Positions 41,715 to 52,279 are shown, numbered from the stretch's first letter. The stretch is DNA of 64,000 nt from an uncultured Bacteroidales bacterium (GCA_900319995.1 ONQO01000013.1:1-64000), one strand, 5' to 3'. The notes: generated by a model not told the origin, from the letters alone. Numbers and translations are program-made.

Positions 41715-44700
41715 ATGAAACTATTTAAAGTATCATTATTGTCCATAGTGCTGACGCTTGCCGGTTTTATGACCGTTAAGGCTCAAGCACCGCTTGAAAT
41801 AGAACCCGTCAGTTCTACTGAGGGTTACGAGTTCTTCGTCTCATTCTTACCGAATAGTGACAAGATGCCGGATGCAGCCGATTTGAAGTTGCAACTGTTA
41901 ATCAGCTCATTTCCTGTAGAGGGTCATCCTGAGATAAAGGAGAATATAGTCGGTATCGAATATGGTACGGAAACGACGGAAGAGAAAGTTGCCGTCGGAC
42001 AAACCAAAGTAGTAGATATCAAGCCAAAACAAGCGTTTTGGGACATCTCCAAGAACGATGTTGAGAAACCGCTGGACAAAGGTGTTCATATCTACAGCAA
42101 GAACAATGTAAAAATGACGGTTTACTCCATCAACCAGAGTGGTTCGGATAAAGCCAAATTTACATTGGACGGTGCTCATTCGCTCCCGAAACAAGCATTG
42201 GGTCATGAGTATATTGTAGCTTGCGAAGCAGAGGACAAGATGGCAACAGAGTTCGTGATTATGTCCACCGCTCCCGGCAGAACGACAGCTACCATTACCT
42301 TGCCCAATGGCATCAAAACCAGTAGCGGAAAAGCTACGTTGACAGCCAGTTTTACCAAACCGTACCAAATCTACATCGTGCGATCCCAAGTAGCCGATCC
42401 CAATAAACCGGATAACATCATTGATCTGTCCGGATCAACTGTTTGTTCCGATCAGCCGGTGGCCGTATGGAGTGGTAACCAAGCCGCGAGTTTCCCGACG
42501 CGTTTAGGAGGTGCATCGGATGATCATACTTACGACCAATTGTTGCCTATTGACCGTTGGGGAAAGCAGTTTATTGTTCCGTTGACGGGTCTTCGGATGC
42601 GTGTGAACGAAGTAAAGGTTCTTGCCCGTGAAGACGGTACGAACGTGACGATCACTCGCGCTGACGGTGGCTCGGAGAGCAAGACATTGGCATCAAAAGA
42701 CAAATGGCCATATCTTATAGAAGCCGAACTCGGTGCTAATTTGGAGAATAGCACACTGACTATTGATGCCAACAAACCGGTAGAAGTGTTCCTCTATACG
42801 TCCAGTGCCATCTATAACCTGCAAATAGAGGGAGGAAAAGAAAAATACCAAGGTGATCCGTCCATGACGATGATTGCTCCTATAGAGTATGCCACTAACC
42901 GAACCATCTTCTCCACCCACAAGAATCCTGTGGAGGGGGAAGGAATAGAACCCATGCAATATGAGATGGCGATTTGGGCAAAGAACAGCACTATTTCTTC
43001 TTTGAAGTTGGATGGAACGGCAGTTCAAGCAGGACAATTCAAAGCGCTTACCGGCGCATTCAGCGGATACAAGTTTGCACGAATCCCCTTAAAAGATGGT
43101 ACCCATACATTGACTGCCAATGAGAAAGGTTTCGGTGGATATGTATATGGGTTGGAAGACGGACAAGCGTGCTTGTTCCCCTTAGGTTACGACTTCAAAC
43201 CCTCGGAGGACTCGCTGTTCCTCTCTAAGAAATATGAGCCGATAGCGGTACTCACCTCGGAGTTCAACGCCAAGTATCCGGATAACGGCGGAGGTTGGTA
43301 TCTGGACCGCGTGACGCTGCCCAAAGATCCTGTCCGCATGGATACTATCTTCATTTGCGACAGTACAACGCTGCGTTTTCCAACCAAGGTTCACAACAAG
43401 TGGGACGAGTGTAAGTGGGAGATTATGCGCATTAACCCCACCAATAAGAAACGGACGGAATATACAGACAATAAGGACAAGCGGAAAGAAGAAGTACTGC
43501 CGTCTGCCACTAACCCCTCTTTGGAGGCTATGTTCACCGTCTTGCCGGAGAAAGAAACCCCCTCTAACAAGAGACACGCGTTCGAAGATTTTGAGGTTCG
43601 TTTGGTTCTTTACCGCCAACCCCTGATGTGTCCCGGCGGCGATAAGGAGAAATGGCAGAAAGACACCCTGAGTACTATCGTGCGCGCGTACCGTAGTTAT
43701 AATGATACGGTTTATATGATCAAATGTGATAACGACAAACCGATAGACAACCTTATCGTCGATCCTGTTACCGGTACAAAAACCGTATTCAATTGTAACC
43801 CCGCCAGCCCTGTGGCGGGTGCCGTGCAACTGAACTACGGCGAAAACGGTCCTTACAAATATGTGTATAACACCGCCAACGGTTGTAAGAATGACTCTAT
43901 AGTCACCGTGAATATCTTGCTTTGCAAGAGTGATACCAAAACGCGCGATGAGGACTGGATTTGCGAGTCACTGTTGCAGGAAACAATCGATGAGTTGGGT
44001 GATTTCTTCCAAAATGTTGATTTTGATGCAACGCTACAGGAATGTAAGCAGAAGAAAACCACTATCAAAGGAGAAGGATGGCAATGGACTTGGAGCAACA
44101 GTTACAACTATGCCACCTTTAGCGGTACGAGCACGGTGCGTACCACCGATTGTAATCCCAAGATGGAAGAGTGGCACAATAAATATGGTGTCGCTTACCC
44201 TCGTGGCGTTCCGGGGTGCGATAACTCGCTGACGGTGAAGATTAACGTCTATCCGATGGAGACCCACTATTATACCGCACGTTCTTGTAACAAAAGCGGA
44301 TACAAGTGGGAATGGGGTGGATTTGGCACCGACACAAAAACGACAGAAACCATTCCTTTCCAGAAAGGGTCGCATACTATTGTAAAGGAAGGAAAGAAAC
44401 AGGGAAGTCCCTACGGCAGTTTCCCAAAGAATACCTGTCTCAACCACAAGTATGTGCTCAATATCGAATTCTATGAGGACGGTCAGACGCTGACGAAAGA
44501 TATAGTCATGTGTAATGACGACAAGCCGATGAATATCAAAGATGCACAAACGGACGATCCGAATTACAAATGGGTATTCAATCCGAGAGACTATACACCG
44601 GGCACCTATACCAACCCTGACGGTGCCGTTCCCGCAACCAACGAGGAAGGATGTAACTTCAAGTTGATGTTCCGGGTAACCGTCAATCCTGTTACCATCC

Positions 44701-47700
44701 ATCATGACACGATTGTGTATTGCTATGACGACGGCTCCAAGATAGAATTTGAATGGCCGGGACACCCGAGGTTCTGGGCTAATCTGAAAGGGAACAATAA
44801 GAAAAATTATTTCAATAATAAACTGCTGACTTTCAACCGTCCGAAGGCACCGTCGAAACCGGACTACAAAGATACGCGTATTATCTATGAGTTATCAGAT
44901 ACCGTCATCCACACGGGTGAAAACGAGTGTCATGAATTGTACTATCTGACCCTCATAGCTATCCCTCCGTACACCTTTGCCAACTCAAGCCGTCAAGATC
45001 CTATTTCCACGGAAGAGTGGTTCGAATGGGCGGATGTCATTTGGACGGGTGATAAAGCAGATGTTTCCGCCATCCCCAATCCGAAGAATCTGGATGTTAT
45101 CACGCTTCATCAAGGTACTTACACCCAAGGCGACTGGAGTATCCAGTATATAGCGGGTAACTACGAGTATGTCATAACACGTCCTAACCAACAAACGCAT
45201 GCCTACCACCGCGAGGATGGTTCCATGACGCTTACCTGCGACTCGTCCATCCAGTTATCCGTGCAGATAGATGACGTCTATTATGAGCAAGGATACGCCT
45301 ATACGTGCAGCAACAAAGAGTACACTTGGGTGGCCGGAGATACTGCCATCGAAGTGGATTTGTCCAAATACTATACGGATCTAAAAGAGCTGCCTAAGAC
45401 TATTTCTTTGCCTCAACAGCACCGCAAAACAGTCAAGCCGCGCGTTGTATTGGGTATAGACGCCTATTATGATATGGACCTGACCATTTTCCCCGGTTAC
45501 TCTACTCCTTATGAGTCTTTGGCTTGTCAAAGTCCGGGAGAGAAGGTCACCTTCCAAGACATTGACTTCCCCTTGGATGTAGCGGATACGCTATACGGCG
45601 GCAACAAACTGAAGACTGAGCCTCGGCAATGGTATAATCCCGGAACAGAGCAATACACCGAAGTAAGGTGCGATAGCGGTGAGGTGGTGACGATGATCGT
45701 TCACCCTGTATATAATGAAACGCTCAATACGGAGCAATCGACGTACGAAAGGACTCTACGTTCGCATGACACGCTCACTTTCTTTGATAACCCCAAGATA
45801 CTCTTCGTGGGAGACCGCTATCTGGAGGCTCACCCGGGTGCTACCTTGGAGCAACTTGCCGCCGATGCGCATGTCAGCATGGCGAACGTGAAAGTGGTGG
45901 AAGGAACGGATCCGGAATTAGGGAAAGAGGTTATCTATGAGTTCCAGGCAGATAAGAGCCGTGAGAAGAACGCACAGCAGTGTGACAGTATCACGTACCT
46001 CAATCTGACCTTTATCAAAACGAAAGTGACCACCTTGCCCGATATGCATATGGGCGATAATGGTACTACACAATGGAGTTTCGGTGGCGATACCTCCAGC
46101 GTTCATGGCTCCATTCACACACAAGCATATATTGATGAGTCATACTTCCAATACTACTATGATTTAACTCACGACACCATCGGAGAAGTCAATTTCTCGG
46201 ATACCACTACGGACGGACGTATCCGGAAGGTGGACTATTTCAGCGACGAAGAAGGCGTACGTACGTTCACGTTCGAGGATAGAATGCTCACCAAAGACGG
46301 CGTAGATTCGATTATTATACAAACAGTTACGATTTATCCGACCTATGATATCGTTATCGATTCAGCGGAGGTATGCGCCAGCGACACATACCATTGGGTT
46401 TCTTCCAACGGTGAGATAGACGAAATGGTGGATGTCAGCGCCGTAGCAGCGGAACACGATAACCGCGTTGTCTATGTACCTAAGACTCTGTGTGTTAAAC
46501 GATTCCAGAATAGGCAAGACGCTGAGGGTAATTACCTCTGTATTGACTCCATATGCCGGTTAAAACTGACTGTCTTTGGAAAGAAGAATATACCTGTTAC
46601 CCATAATCACTGCTTCAATGACCCAACGTACAAATGGGGCGGATATGACATCAAATATGATCCGGAAGCCTATATATCCGGAGAAATAACGGATACCATC
46701 TTCCCGAAGAGCTCTACCGAAGAAGCCAAGAAATGCTATGACGTACTCAAAATGACCGTCAATTTCCATCCGGTTTATGGTGTAGATGCATACAAATACA
46801 GCGAGATTTATCTGGATCCGTTCATTCAAGATACTGTCATATGCGAGGGAGAGGAGAACTTCCACTGGATTGACAAGAACGGTAATGACCATACGTTCTC
46901 CAACTATCTCTATGATCAGAACGGAAAGAAGTTAGAGAACACCACCAAAATCAATCTGGATATACTCAACACTGAACTCATCATCTATGATAGTTTGAAG
47001 ACCGTGAACGGTTGTCTATGCGACTCTGTCTATACCCTCCGCTACAAAGTTCGTGAGGCGTTTATACCCAAGCATGATACACTGCGTATATGCAAGGGCG
47101 AAGACCCCGTCGAAACCGACCACGTGTTCAATTGGACAAGCACTATCAAGGAGACACGATACTATACCATCAACGAAGCGAAAGACATCTGTGATACGCT
47201 TATACGGCCGGATATAGTGATTATCGACGGCAAGGAAGTTCGTGGGTGTGACTCTATCTATTATTTGCATATACTCGTTGACCCGATTTATGACCAGTTC
47301 ATTGATACCACATTGTGCTACGATGATGCGCCGTTTGAGTGGGGCGGTATAGACTATACTCCTGATTTGATTGATTCGCGCAACTGGCTTGAAGGGAAGA
47401 CGTATGATCCGGTAACGCAGCATCTGAAGACTACCCGCAATGGTTGCGACTCGACGGTAACGCTGCAACTGACTATTTCTCCGAGCAAGCGAGTGCCTAT
47501 AGATACTACGGTATGTATTGGAGAGGAGTATGATTTCTTCGGCGAGATATTTACTGTCGATAACCAACCACCTGCCGACTATAGCAAGGCGATCTCCAAC
47601 CCGGGCAGCAAGTGTAAATCCGAGTACGTATTGAATCTGTCCTTCTTGCCTCCTACCCAGTTTGAGGTACAAGCAGACCCCGTTTGCTTCGGGGACGCAC

Positions 47701-48614
47701 ACAAGGATGGATACTATATCTTGCGGTACAGGTATCTCAAAACCAAACAAAACCCCAATCCTGTTCCACCGGTCAGCTACAGTATCTACTATGACCAGAA
47801 AGCCCAAGACTCCGTGGGATTGGAAGACCAGATAGATATACCTATTCCGCACACGGGTCAGTCACAAGCAGCCGGAGAGTACTATGACTTGGAAATACCT
47901 CTGCCTACTTTAGACAAGCGTGAGGATTATCCTACTCCGGGTATCTATGACGCCGTGATTGGATTCAAGAACGGCATATGCGGCGGCGATTCGCTGATGA
48001 GAGTGGCGTTCAAGGTTAAGGTGCAGTACCCCAGTTGGATAATGGAAGCGCGCCACGGTGACGTCATCGTCATTAGGAAGGACTCTACACGCACTTGGGA
48101 TCAGTTCCAATGGTACAAGAACAACCAGAAGATAGAGGGAGAAGTACAGCCCTATCTCTATCTACCGGATGGATTGGAACTGGGCGCAACCTACCACGTA
48201 GTCCTGACGCAACTGTCCGCAGAAGGGGACACTATCAACTCTTCTCCGGCATGCGATATCTTGATAACCGAATCGCATTTGAACCAATTGCATAATGATG
48301 ACACAAGTCATGAACCCACCAGCGACTATGTGTCTGTCGTGCCGACTTGTGTTCCACTCGGTAAGACGACCATTCATATCCTTGGACGCAACTCCAGCAG
48401 TTCGGGTAACTACCGTATCAGCAACAGTGAGGGACAGTTTATCTCCAAGGGCAACTACAGCGGTCGGTCCACTCAGGTGGCTATTCCTGCCGTGGCGGGT
48501 TTATATATTGTCCAGATATGGAATGATAACAAAGACTCGGATGAGTCCTATAGAGCAGTTAAAGTATTAGTAAACGACGTATGTCCAGATTGCAGCGATA
48601 TATCCTCCTTCTAA
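41715..48614 (+). CDS. Giant IgGFc-binding-like surface protein with T9SS-type end (2,299 residues)
   Basis: Signal peptide (MKLFKVSLLSIVLTLAGFMT). Residues about 30-520 resemble the IgGFc-binding domain of T9SS cargo (GHEYIVACEAEDKMATEFVI; YDQLLPIDRWGKQFIVPLTG; WYLDRVTLPKDPVRMD). About 1,550 residues of cysteine-containing repeats follow, with units closing in GC/CDS-x-x-x-L-x-L-T-V (e.g. RNGCDSTVTLQLTI) and opening with C-x-D/G...W (DTTLCYDDAPFEWGGIDYTP), similar to giant gliding or adhesion proteins. The C-terminal 90 residues (YRISNSEGQFISKGNYSG; AGLYIVQIW; AVKVLV) resemble a type A sorting domain. An outer-membrane protein gene overlaps its end by 34 bases, a likely partner. Confidence 0.85.
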   Translation: MKLFKVSLLSIVLTLAGFMTVKAQAPLEIEPVSSTEGYEFFVSFLPNSDKMPDAADLKLQLLISSFPVEGHPEIKENIVGIEYGTETTEEKVAVGQTKVVDIKPKQAFWDISKNDVEKPLDKGVHIYSKNNVKMTVYSINQSGSDKAKFTLDGAHSLPKQALGHEYIVACEAEDKMATEFVIMSTAPGRTTATITLPNGIKTSSGKATLTASFTKPYQIYIVRSQVADPNKPDNIIDLSGSTVCSDQPVAVWSGNQAASFPTRLGGASDDHTYDQLLPIDRWGKQFIVPLTGLRMRVNEVKVLAREDGTNVTITRADGGSESKTLASKDKWPYLIEAELGANLENSTLTIDANKPVEVFLYTSSAIYNLQIEGGKEKYQGDPSMTMIAPIEYATNRTIFSTHKNPVEGEGIEPMQYEMAIWAKNSTISSLKLDGTAVQAGQFKALTGAFSGYKFARIPLKDGTHTLTANEKGFGGYVYGLEDGQACLFPLGYDFKPSEDSLFLSKKYEPIAVLTSEFNAKYPDNGGGWYLDRVTLPKDPVRMDTIFICDSTTLRFPTKVHNKWDECKWEIMRINPTNKKRTEYTDNKDKRKEEVLPSATNPSLEAMFTVLPEKETPSNKRHAFEDFEVRLVLYRQPLMCPGGDKEKWQKDTLSTIVRAYRSYNDTVYMIKCDNDKPIDNLIVDPVTGTKTVFNCNPASPVAGAVQLNYGENGPYKYVYNTANGCKNDSIVTVNILLCKSDTKTRDEDWICESLLQETIDELGDFFQNVDFDATLQECKQKKTTIKGEGWQWTWSNSYNYATFSGTSTVRTTDCNPKMEEWHNKYGVAYPRGVPGCDNSLTVKINVYPMETHYYTARSCNKSGYKWEWGGFGTDTKTTETIPFQKGSHTIVKEGKKQGSPYGSFPKNTCLNHKYVLNIEFYEDGQTLTKDIVMCNDDKPMNIKDAQTDDPNYKWVFNPRDYTPGTYTNPDGAVPATNEEGCNFKLMFRVTVNPVTIHHDTIVYCYDDGSKIEFEWPGHPRFWANLKGNNKKNYFNNKLLTFNRPKAPSKPDYKDTRIIYELSDTVIHTGENECHELYYLTLIAIPPYTFANSSRQDPISTEEWFEWADVIWTGDKADVSAIPNPKNLDVITLHQGTYTQGDWSIQYIAGNYEYVITRPNQQTHAYHREDGSMTLTCDSSIQLSVQIDDVYYEQGYAYTCSNKEYTWVAGDTAIEVDLSKYYTDLKELPKTISLPQQHRKTVKPRVVLGIDAYYDMDLTIFPGYSTPYESLACQSPGEKVTFQDIDFPLDVADTLYGGNKLKTEPRQWYNPGTEQYTEVRCDSGEVVTMIVHPVYNETLNTEQSTYERTLRSHDTLTFFDNPKILFVGDRYLEAHPGATLEQLAADAHVSMANVKVVEGTDPELGKEVIYEFQADKSREKNAQQCDSITYLNLTFIKTKVTTLPDMHMGDNGTTQWSFGGDTSSVHGSIHTQAYIDESYFQYYYDLTHDTIGEVNFSDTTTDGRIRKVDYFSDEEGVRTFTFEDRMLTKDGVDSIIIQTVTIYPTYDIVIDSAEVCASDTYHWVSSNGEIDEMVDVSAVAAEHDNRVVYVPKTLCVKRFQNRQDAEGNYLCIDSICRLKLTVFGKKNIPVTHNHCFNDPTYKWGGYDIKYDPEAYISGEITDTIFPKSSTEEAKKCYDVLKMTVNFHPVYGVDAYKYSEIYLDPFIQDTVICEGEENFHWIDKNGNDHTFSNYLYDQNGKKLENTTKINLDILNTELIIYDSLKTVNGCLCDSVYTLRYKVREAFIPKHDTLRICKGEDPVETDHVFNWTSTIKETRYYTINEAKDICDTLIRPDIVIIDGKEVRGCDSIYYLHILVDPIYDQFIDTTLCYDDAPFEWGGIDYTPDLIDSRNWLEGKTYDPVTQHLKTTRNGCDSTVTLQLTISPSKRVPIDTTVCIGEEYDFFGEIFTVDNQPPADYSKAISNPGSKCKSEYVLNLSFLPPTQFEVQADPVCFGDAHKDGYYILRYRYLKTKQNPNPVPPVSYSIYYDQKAQDSVGLEDQIDIPIPHTGQSQAAGEYYDLEIPLPTLDKREDYPTPGIYDAVIGFKNGICGGDSLMRVAFKVKVQYPSWIMEARHGDVIVIRKDSTRTWDQFQWYKNNQKIEGEVQPYLYLPDGLELGATYHVVLTQLSAEGDTINSSPACDILITESHLNQLHNDDTSHEPTSDYVSVVPTCVPLGKTTIHILGRNSSSSGNYRISNSEGQFISKGNYSGRSTQVAIPAVAGLYIVQIWNDNKDSDESYRAVKVLVNDVCPDCSDISSF

Positions 48615-49771
48615 CCCTCAGCCTTATTGCGCTCCCCGGATTAGGGCAACGGCGTTATTCGGCGTCGGATAGGGTAGAACACAAACTCTCCAAAGTGAAG
48701 GGTTTTTCCACGCGTGACGTGGATAATAAGACGGATGCTTTTTTAGGTCTTCATGCTTCATTGTACGATGGATCCCACCACCTTGTGGGTTTCTCGGTGG
48801 ACGGAGGGTGGAGTACCTATATTCATCGCATACCGGGCGTAGGACTGACGCCCGGAGGAGGCGCGGCGAGTGCCAAGTTCCTCTATGAGTACCAGTTCGG
48901 GCATATATTCCTCCAAACGGGACTCGGTTTTGGTTTCCAGCAAGTGAGCTCTTCGCTCACCGATTCGTTGATTTCTCCGGGGGAACGTATTTTCTATAAT
49001 GGTATTCGTTCGGATGACCCAACCGGAATGGGCTATTTATTGATTGACCCTTTGGTGAATGCCGATGGCACCCATTCGCGTTTCATGATGAAGCATGTGT
49101 TCGGTGACCGTACAGACATGGCTCGCCAATACTATGCACAGCTGCCCCTTAACGTAGGATACTATATCGTCGGACCGGCGGGTATTGGTTTCATAATGCT
49201 GGGCGCGCAACTCAATTATATCGTTATGGGTAGCACGACCGTCAAAGCCAAAGGAACATCGACTGGCTTGTTTGAGGACTATATTGGTGTTGTCACGGAC
49301 GTGGACGGACATGGGTTCCGTACGGATGTACCCATGGAACATACGAACAACAAATATATGCCTTTGGGCATAGGAGGTGGACGACTCGATGTGCTGGGAC
49401 ATTTAGAAGGAGGATACGAGTTCAATACGTTCCAAACCATCCGCGAATATCGAATCAGTCGAAGCGACAACACGGATTGCCGTATTCGTTTCTCTGCTTA
49501 TTTGGATATCAGCCTTCCGGGCTTGAGTACGAAAGGCGCTGAATCAATGTACGAGGTCTTGTCGCCGGAAGAAGAATACGCCGTCAAAAACGGTAATCTG
49601 CCGCCGAGCAGACTGACTGATTTTCACAGTTTTGGGATGAACCATGTCTTAATGACACCGGTCGCAAGCAATTACAAGGTACGTAACCTGACGGTGGGCG
49701 TCCGGTTCTCCGTACTCTTTAGCATGCAAGCCAAAGAACATTGTATCCTTTGTGATCCATGGAGACATTAA
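48581..49771 (+). CDS. Probable outer-membrane beta-barrel protein paired with the giant
   Basis: 396 residues with a signal peptide (MSRLQRYILLLTLSLIALPG). Alternating amphipathic strands with many Gly and aromatic residues: GLHASLYDGSHHLVGFSVDG, KFLYEYQFGHIFLQTGLGFG, AQLPLNVGYYIVGPAGIGFI and a C-terminal KVRNLTVGVRFSVLFSM, consistent with an outer-membrane barrel. It is not clearly a member of PorP/SprF. The overlapping start inside the giant's coding region indicates translational coupling and suggests it helps attach or export that protein, as PorP/SprF barrels do for their cargo; this is inference. Confidence 0.72.
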   Translation: MSRLQRYILLLTLSLIALPGLGQRRYSASDRVEHKLSKVKGFSTRDVDNKTDAFLGLHASLYDGSHHLVGFSVDGGWSTYIHRIPGVGLTPGGGAASAKFLYEYQFGHIFLQTGLGFGFQQVSSSLTDSLISPGERIFYNGIRSDDPTGMGYLLIDPLVNADGTHSRFMMKHVFGDRTDMARQYYAQLPLNVGYYIVGPAGIGFIMLGAQLNYIVMGSTTVKAKGTSTGLFEDYIGVVTDVDGHGFRTDVPMEHTNNKYMPLGIGGGRLDVLGHLEGGYEFNTFQTIREYRISRSDNTDCRIRFSAYLDISLPGLSTKGAESMYEVLSPEEEYAVKNGNLPPSRLTDFHSFGMNHVLMTPVASNYKVRNLTVGVRFSVLFSMQAKEHCILCDPWRH

Positions 49772-49807
49772 GACATTGCTCATTTGTCTTTTGTCATTGG
49801 TGATTTT

Positions 49808-50935
49808 ATGCATAGTTATACGCTTTCTGAATTATGCAGCGAGATAGGCGAAGCACTGAATGAGTGCCTCGCTCCCTCTTATTGGGTCAAGGCGGAGATT
49901 AGCAGCCTGACCGAGCGAGGCGGACACCTGTATCTGGAACTGGTGGAAAGCAGAAGTCAGAATGACAAGGTGCTACAAGCCAAGATGCGTGCCACCTGTT
50001 GGGCGGGAAACAAGGAAATGCTCATGGCTTATTTCGAATCGGAAACAGGCCACACGCTCCAACCCGGCATGGCTGTCTTGGTGGAAACGGAAGTACAGTT
50101 CCATGCCGTATATGGCCTCAGTCTGTCCATCATTGGTATTGACCCTTCCTACACCCTTGGCGACTTGGCGCAGCAACGCCAACGTACCATCACTCAGTTA
50201 CAGAAAGACGGCTTACTCGACGCCCAACAACTCTTGCCGCTACCCACGCTCATCCGAAACATAGCCGTTATCTCTTCGGCTAATGCCGCCGGATACGAAG
50301 ATTTCAAACACCAATTGGACAACAGCGGTTACGCTTTCCATACGCAGCTCTTCGGCGCAGTCATGCAGGGAGAGACTGCCGAGAAATCCATTATCGCTGC
50401 CCTGGAGGAGATCAGTAGTCTGTCTTCGGAACCCACCGGTGCTCACTCTCCTTTGTTCGACGCGGTTGTGATTATCCGCGGAGGTGGAGCTACCACCGAC
50501 CTGAGTTGTTTTGACTCCTACACGCTATGCGCTGTTTGTGCGCAGTTTGAGTTACCTGTCATTAGCGGCATAGGGCATACACGGGATATATCCGTCTTGG
50601 ATATGGTAGCGCATGAGGCACTCAAAACACCTACCGCCGTTGCCGAATGGCTTATCCACCGTTTCGATGCCCAATACTCACGCATAGAGGATCTTTTGGC
50701 AAGGTTACAACGGACACGGGAAAGACAGTTGTTGATCCGCGAACATCGGATAGAAATGCTTGAGCAGCGTTTGGCGGCATGTAATCCCGAGCGTTTCTAC
50801 CAACGCGGTTATAGCCTTTTGACCCGTCAGGGAAAGGTCATTCGAAACATCCACGACCTTCACGAAGGAGATACCGTGACCACCTGTTTGATAGACGGAC
50901 ATATAGAAAGCATCGTCACCACAATAAAAGAATAA
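49808..50935 (+). CDS. xseA: Exodeoxyribonuclease VII large subunit
   Basis: 375 residues from ATG 49808 (MHSYTLSELCSEIGEALNEC), preferred over 49784 because the family starts with the LSEL-x-x-x-I block. N-terminal OB-fold (YWVKAEISSLTERGGHLYLE), then the catalytic core (AVISSANAAGYEDFKHQLDN, VVIIRGGGATTDLSCFDSYT, VISGIGHTRDISVLDMVAHE, KTPTAVAEWLI). It is the catalytic subunit of a single-strand-specific nuclease in DNA repair. No xseB-like small subunit gene is adjacent. Separated from the barrel gene by 36 bases. Confidence 0.93.
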   Translation: MHSYTLSELCSEIGEALNECLAPSYWVKAEISSLTERGGHLYLELVESRSQNDKVLQAKMRATCWAGNKEMLMAYFESETGHTLQPGMAVLVETEVQFHAVYGLSLSIIGIDPSYTLGDLAQQRQRTITQLQKDGLLDAQQLLPLPTLIRNIAVISSANAAGYEDFKHQLDNSGYAFHTQLFGAVMQGETAEKSIIAALEEISSLSSEPTGAHSPLFDAVVIIRGGGATTDLSCFDSYTLCAVCAQFELPVISGIGHTRDISVLDMVAHEALKTPTAVAEWLIHRFDAQYSRIEDLLARLQRTRERQLLIREHRIEMLEQRLAACNPERFYQRGYSLLTRQGKVIRNIHDLHEGDTVTTCLIDGHIESIVTTIKE

Positions 50936-51107
50936 GAGACATAATCCATCTCCTCTATAACTCTGAAAAATGTTCTAAATCACCAACGAGACTGAAACGA
51001 GAGTTAAACGACCTTTTAACGAGGTTTTGTCCTGCTTTTATTCTGCCTCAAATGTTCATTTTATTTTTTTTGGTGTAAGCGGACATCATAGCCTTTTGTC
51101 CCTTGTG

Positions 51108-51122
51108 CCGGATACCATCCGG
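51108..51122. repeat. Dispersed palindrome CCGGATACCATCCGG (copy 2)
   Basis: Identical to the cores at 1485-1499 and 51258-51272. The gap 50936-51541 holds copies 2 and 3 and the next promoter; the 160-codon frame across it is judged spurious. Confidence 0.7.
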
Positions 51123-51257
51123 CTGCCAATATTTTTTGGATCATTTTGTGTCCTTTGTGGACAAAATCTGTTTCATCCGTGTAGTCTGTGGACGAAAAGA
51201 AAAAATTGTCTTCCATTGTTTTTAATTGTTGGCTCCCCCAAGGCTTCGTCTATTTTT

Positions 51258-51272
51258 CCGGATACCATCCGG
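51258..51272. repeat. Dispersed palindrome CCGGATACCATCCGG (copy 3)
   Basis: Third identical core, preceded by GGCTTCGTC as in the flank of copy 1. Confidence 0.7.
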
Positions 51273-51441
51273 CTCTCCCTCTGTCAGAAACCAATTCTCA
51301 AATTGGACGGTATGTTGTGTTTATTCCCTTGTATCACGGACGCGCAGAAGGCGGATTTAGTGTTGCATTTGGGAAGAAATGGTGCATTATTGTGGCATTT
51401 TGTTGCAAAATGCACTTTTTTGTTTTATTTTTATGCAAAAA

Positions 51442-51473
51442 TTTGCGTATTTCGATTTAATTCTGTAACTTTG
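51442..51473 (+). promoter_or_regulatory. Promoter of the 51542 secreted protein
   Basis: TTTG (51442-51445), 20 bases, TAACTTTG (51466-51473), 68 bases upstream of the ATG. Confidence 0.75.
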
Positions 51474-51541
51474 CACGTTTTTTGGTGTCAAACTGAACAA
51501 AATGTATAATTCATAATATAATACTAAATTTATTTAAAAGT

Positions 51542-52279
51542 ATGAGAAAATTCGTTACTCTTATGGTGGTAGCACTCGCCACTTTCAGTTGGACAGTACA
51601 ACAAGTGCAAGCAGAGGAGTTGTTAGTTGCGGACGGCTCGGAAACAAACGAGAAATGTCCCATCGAGAGCTACAACAACGATTGCTATGTTCACCATCAA
51701 CTCATCTATCCGGCTGCTATGCTGGAGGGGATGAAAGGAAGCACTATCACTGCGCTGACATTCTATGTGAGCACGGTGGCAGCCAAGACCATTGATGGCA
51801 TCTATAACGTAGGTCTGGCAGTAGTGGAAGACGACCATTTTGACGGTGGCGCGTACGGCACTTCCTATTCTTACAACGAGGCAGCGTTGACGGCTGTGTA
51901 TCAAGGTGTTATTGACGGAAGCCAAGAGACGGTGACACTGACTCTCAGCACTCCGTTCGCTTATACGGAAGGCAACCTGTTAGTGGACATCCGGACAGAA
52001 ACAAAAGGTGCAAATGCCAAAGATGCCGTGTTCGCCGGCATGGAGACCGAAGCCATACAAAGCGTGCGTGCGTACTATATGCAAAATATGCCAAGCCAGC
52101 CGACCGGAGGCGATGCCTTCCTGCCCAAAACAACTTTCACCTACACCGAGAGTGGGGCAACAGACATAGAAAAGGTACAAAATGTCAAAGTACCAAGTAC
52201 AAAGGTTATGCGGGACGGCGTACTGCTGATTGAGCACAACGGGATGAAATATAACGCGCAAGGCTCCGTAGTGAAATAA
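51542..52279 (+). CDS. Secreted protein: single N-module plus tail (245 residues)
   Basis: Signal peptide (MRKFVTLMVVALATFSWTVQ). The body is one copy of the module that also begins the proteins at 1747 and 52345: HHQLIYPAAMLEGMKGSTIT, ALTFYVSTV, VTLTLSTPFAYTEGNLLVDI and FLPKTTFTYTES. A short linker leads to the tail TKVMRDGVLLIEHNGMKYNA then QGSVVK. It is effectively the minimal form of this protein type. Likely exported and surface-attached; ligand unknown. It precedes the 1,005-residue relative by 65 bases. Confidence 0.82.
   Translation: MRKFVTLMVVALATFSWTVQQVQAEELLVADGSETNEKCPIESYNNDCYVHHQLIYPAAMLEGMKGSTITALTFYVSTVAAKTIDGIYNVGLAVVEDDHFDGGAYGTSYSYNEAALTAVYQGVIDGSQETVTLTLSTPFAYTEGNLLVDIRTETKGANAKDAVFAGMETEAIQSVRAYYMQNMPSQPTGGDAFLPKTTFTYTESGATDIEKVQNVKVPSTKVMRDGVLLIEHNGMKYNAQGSVVK

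Noticed and set aside
49808..50935. Loss of exonuclease VII small subunit as an unusual finding
   Set aside because: xseB may be elsewhere in the genome; absence next to xseA in one window is not evidence of loss.
51027..51509. 160-codon open frame
   Set aside because: Spans two copies of a palindromic repeat and runs up over the promoter of the next gene; composition (many Phe, Cys, Leu) and repeated PDTIRL segments come from the repeat, not from a protein.
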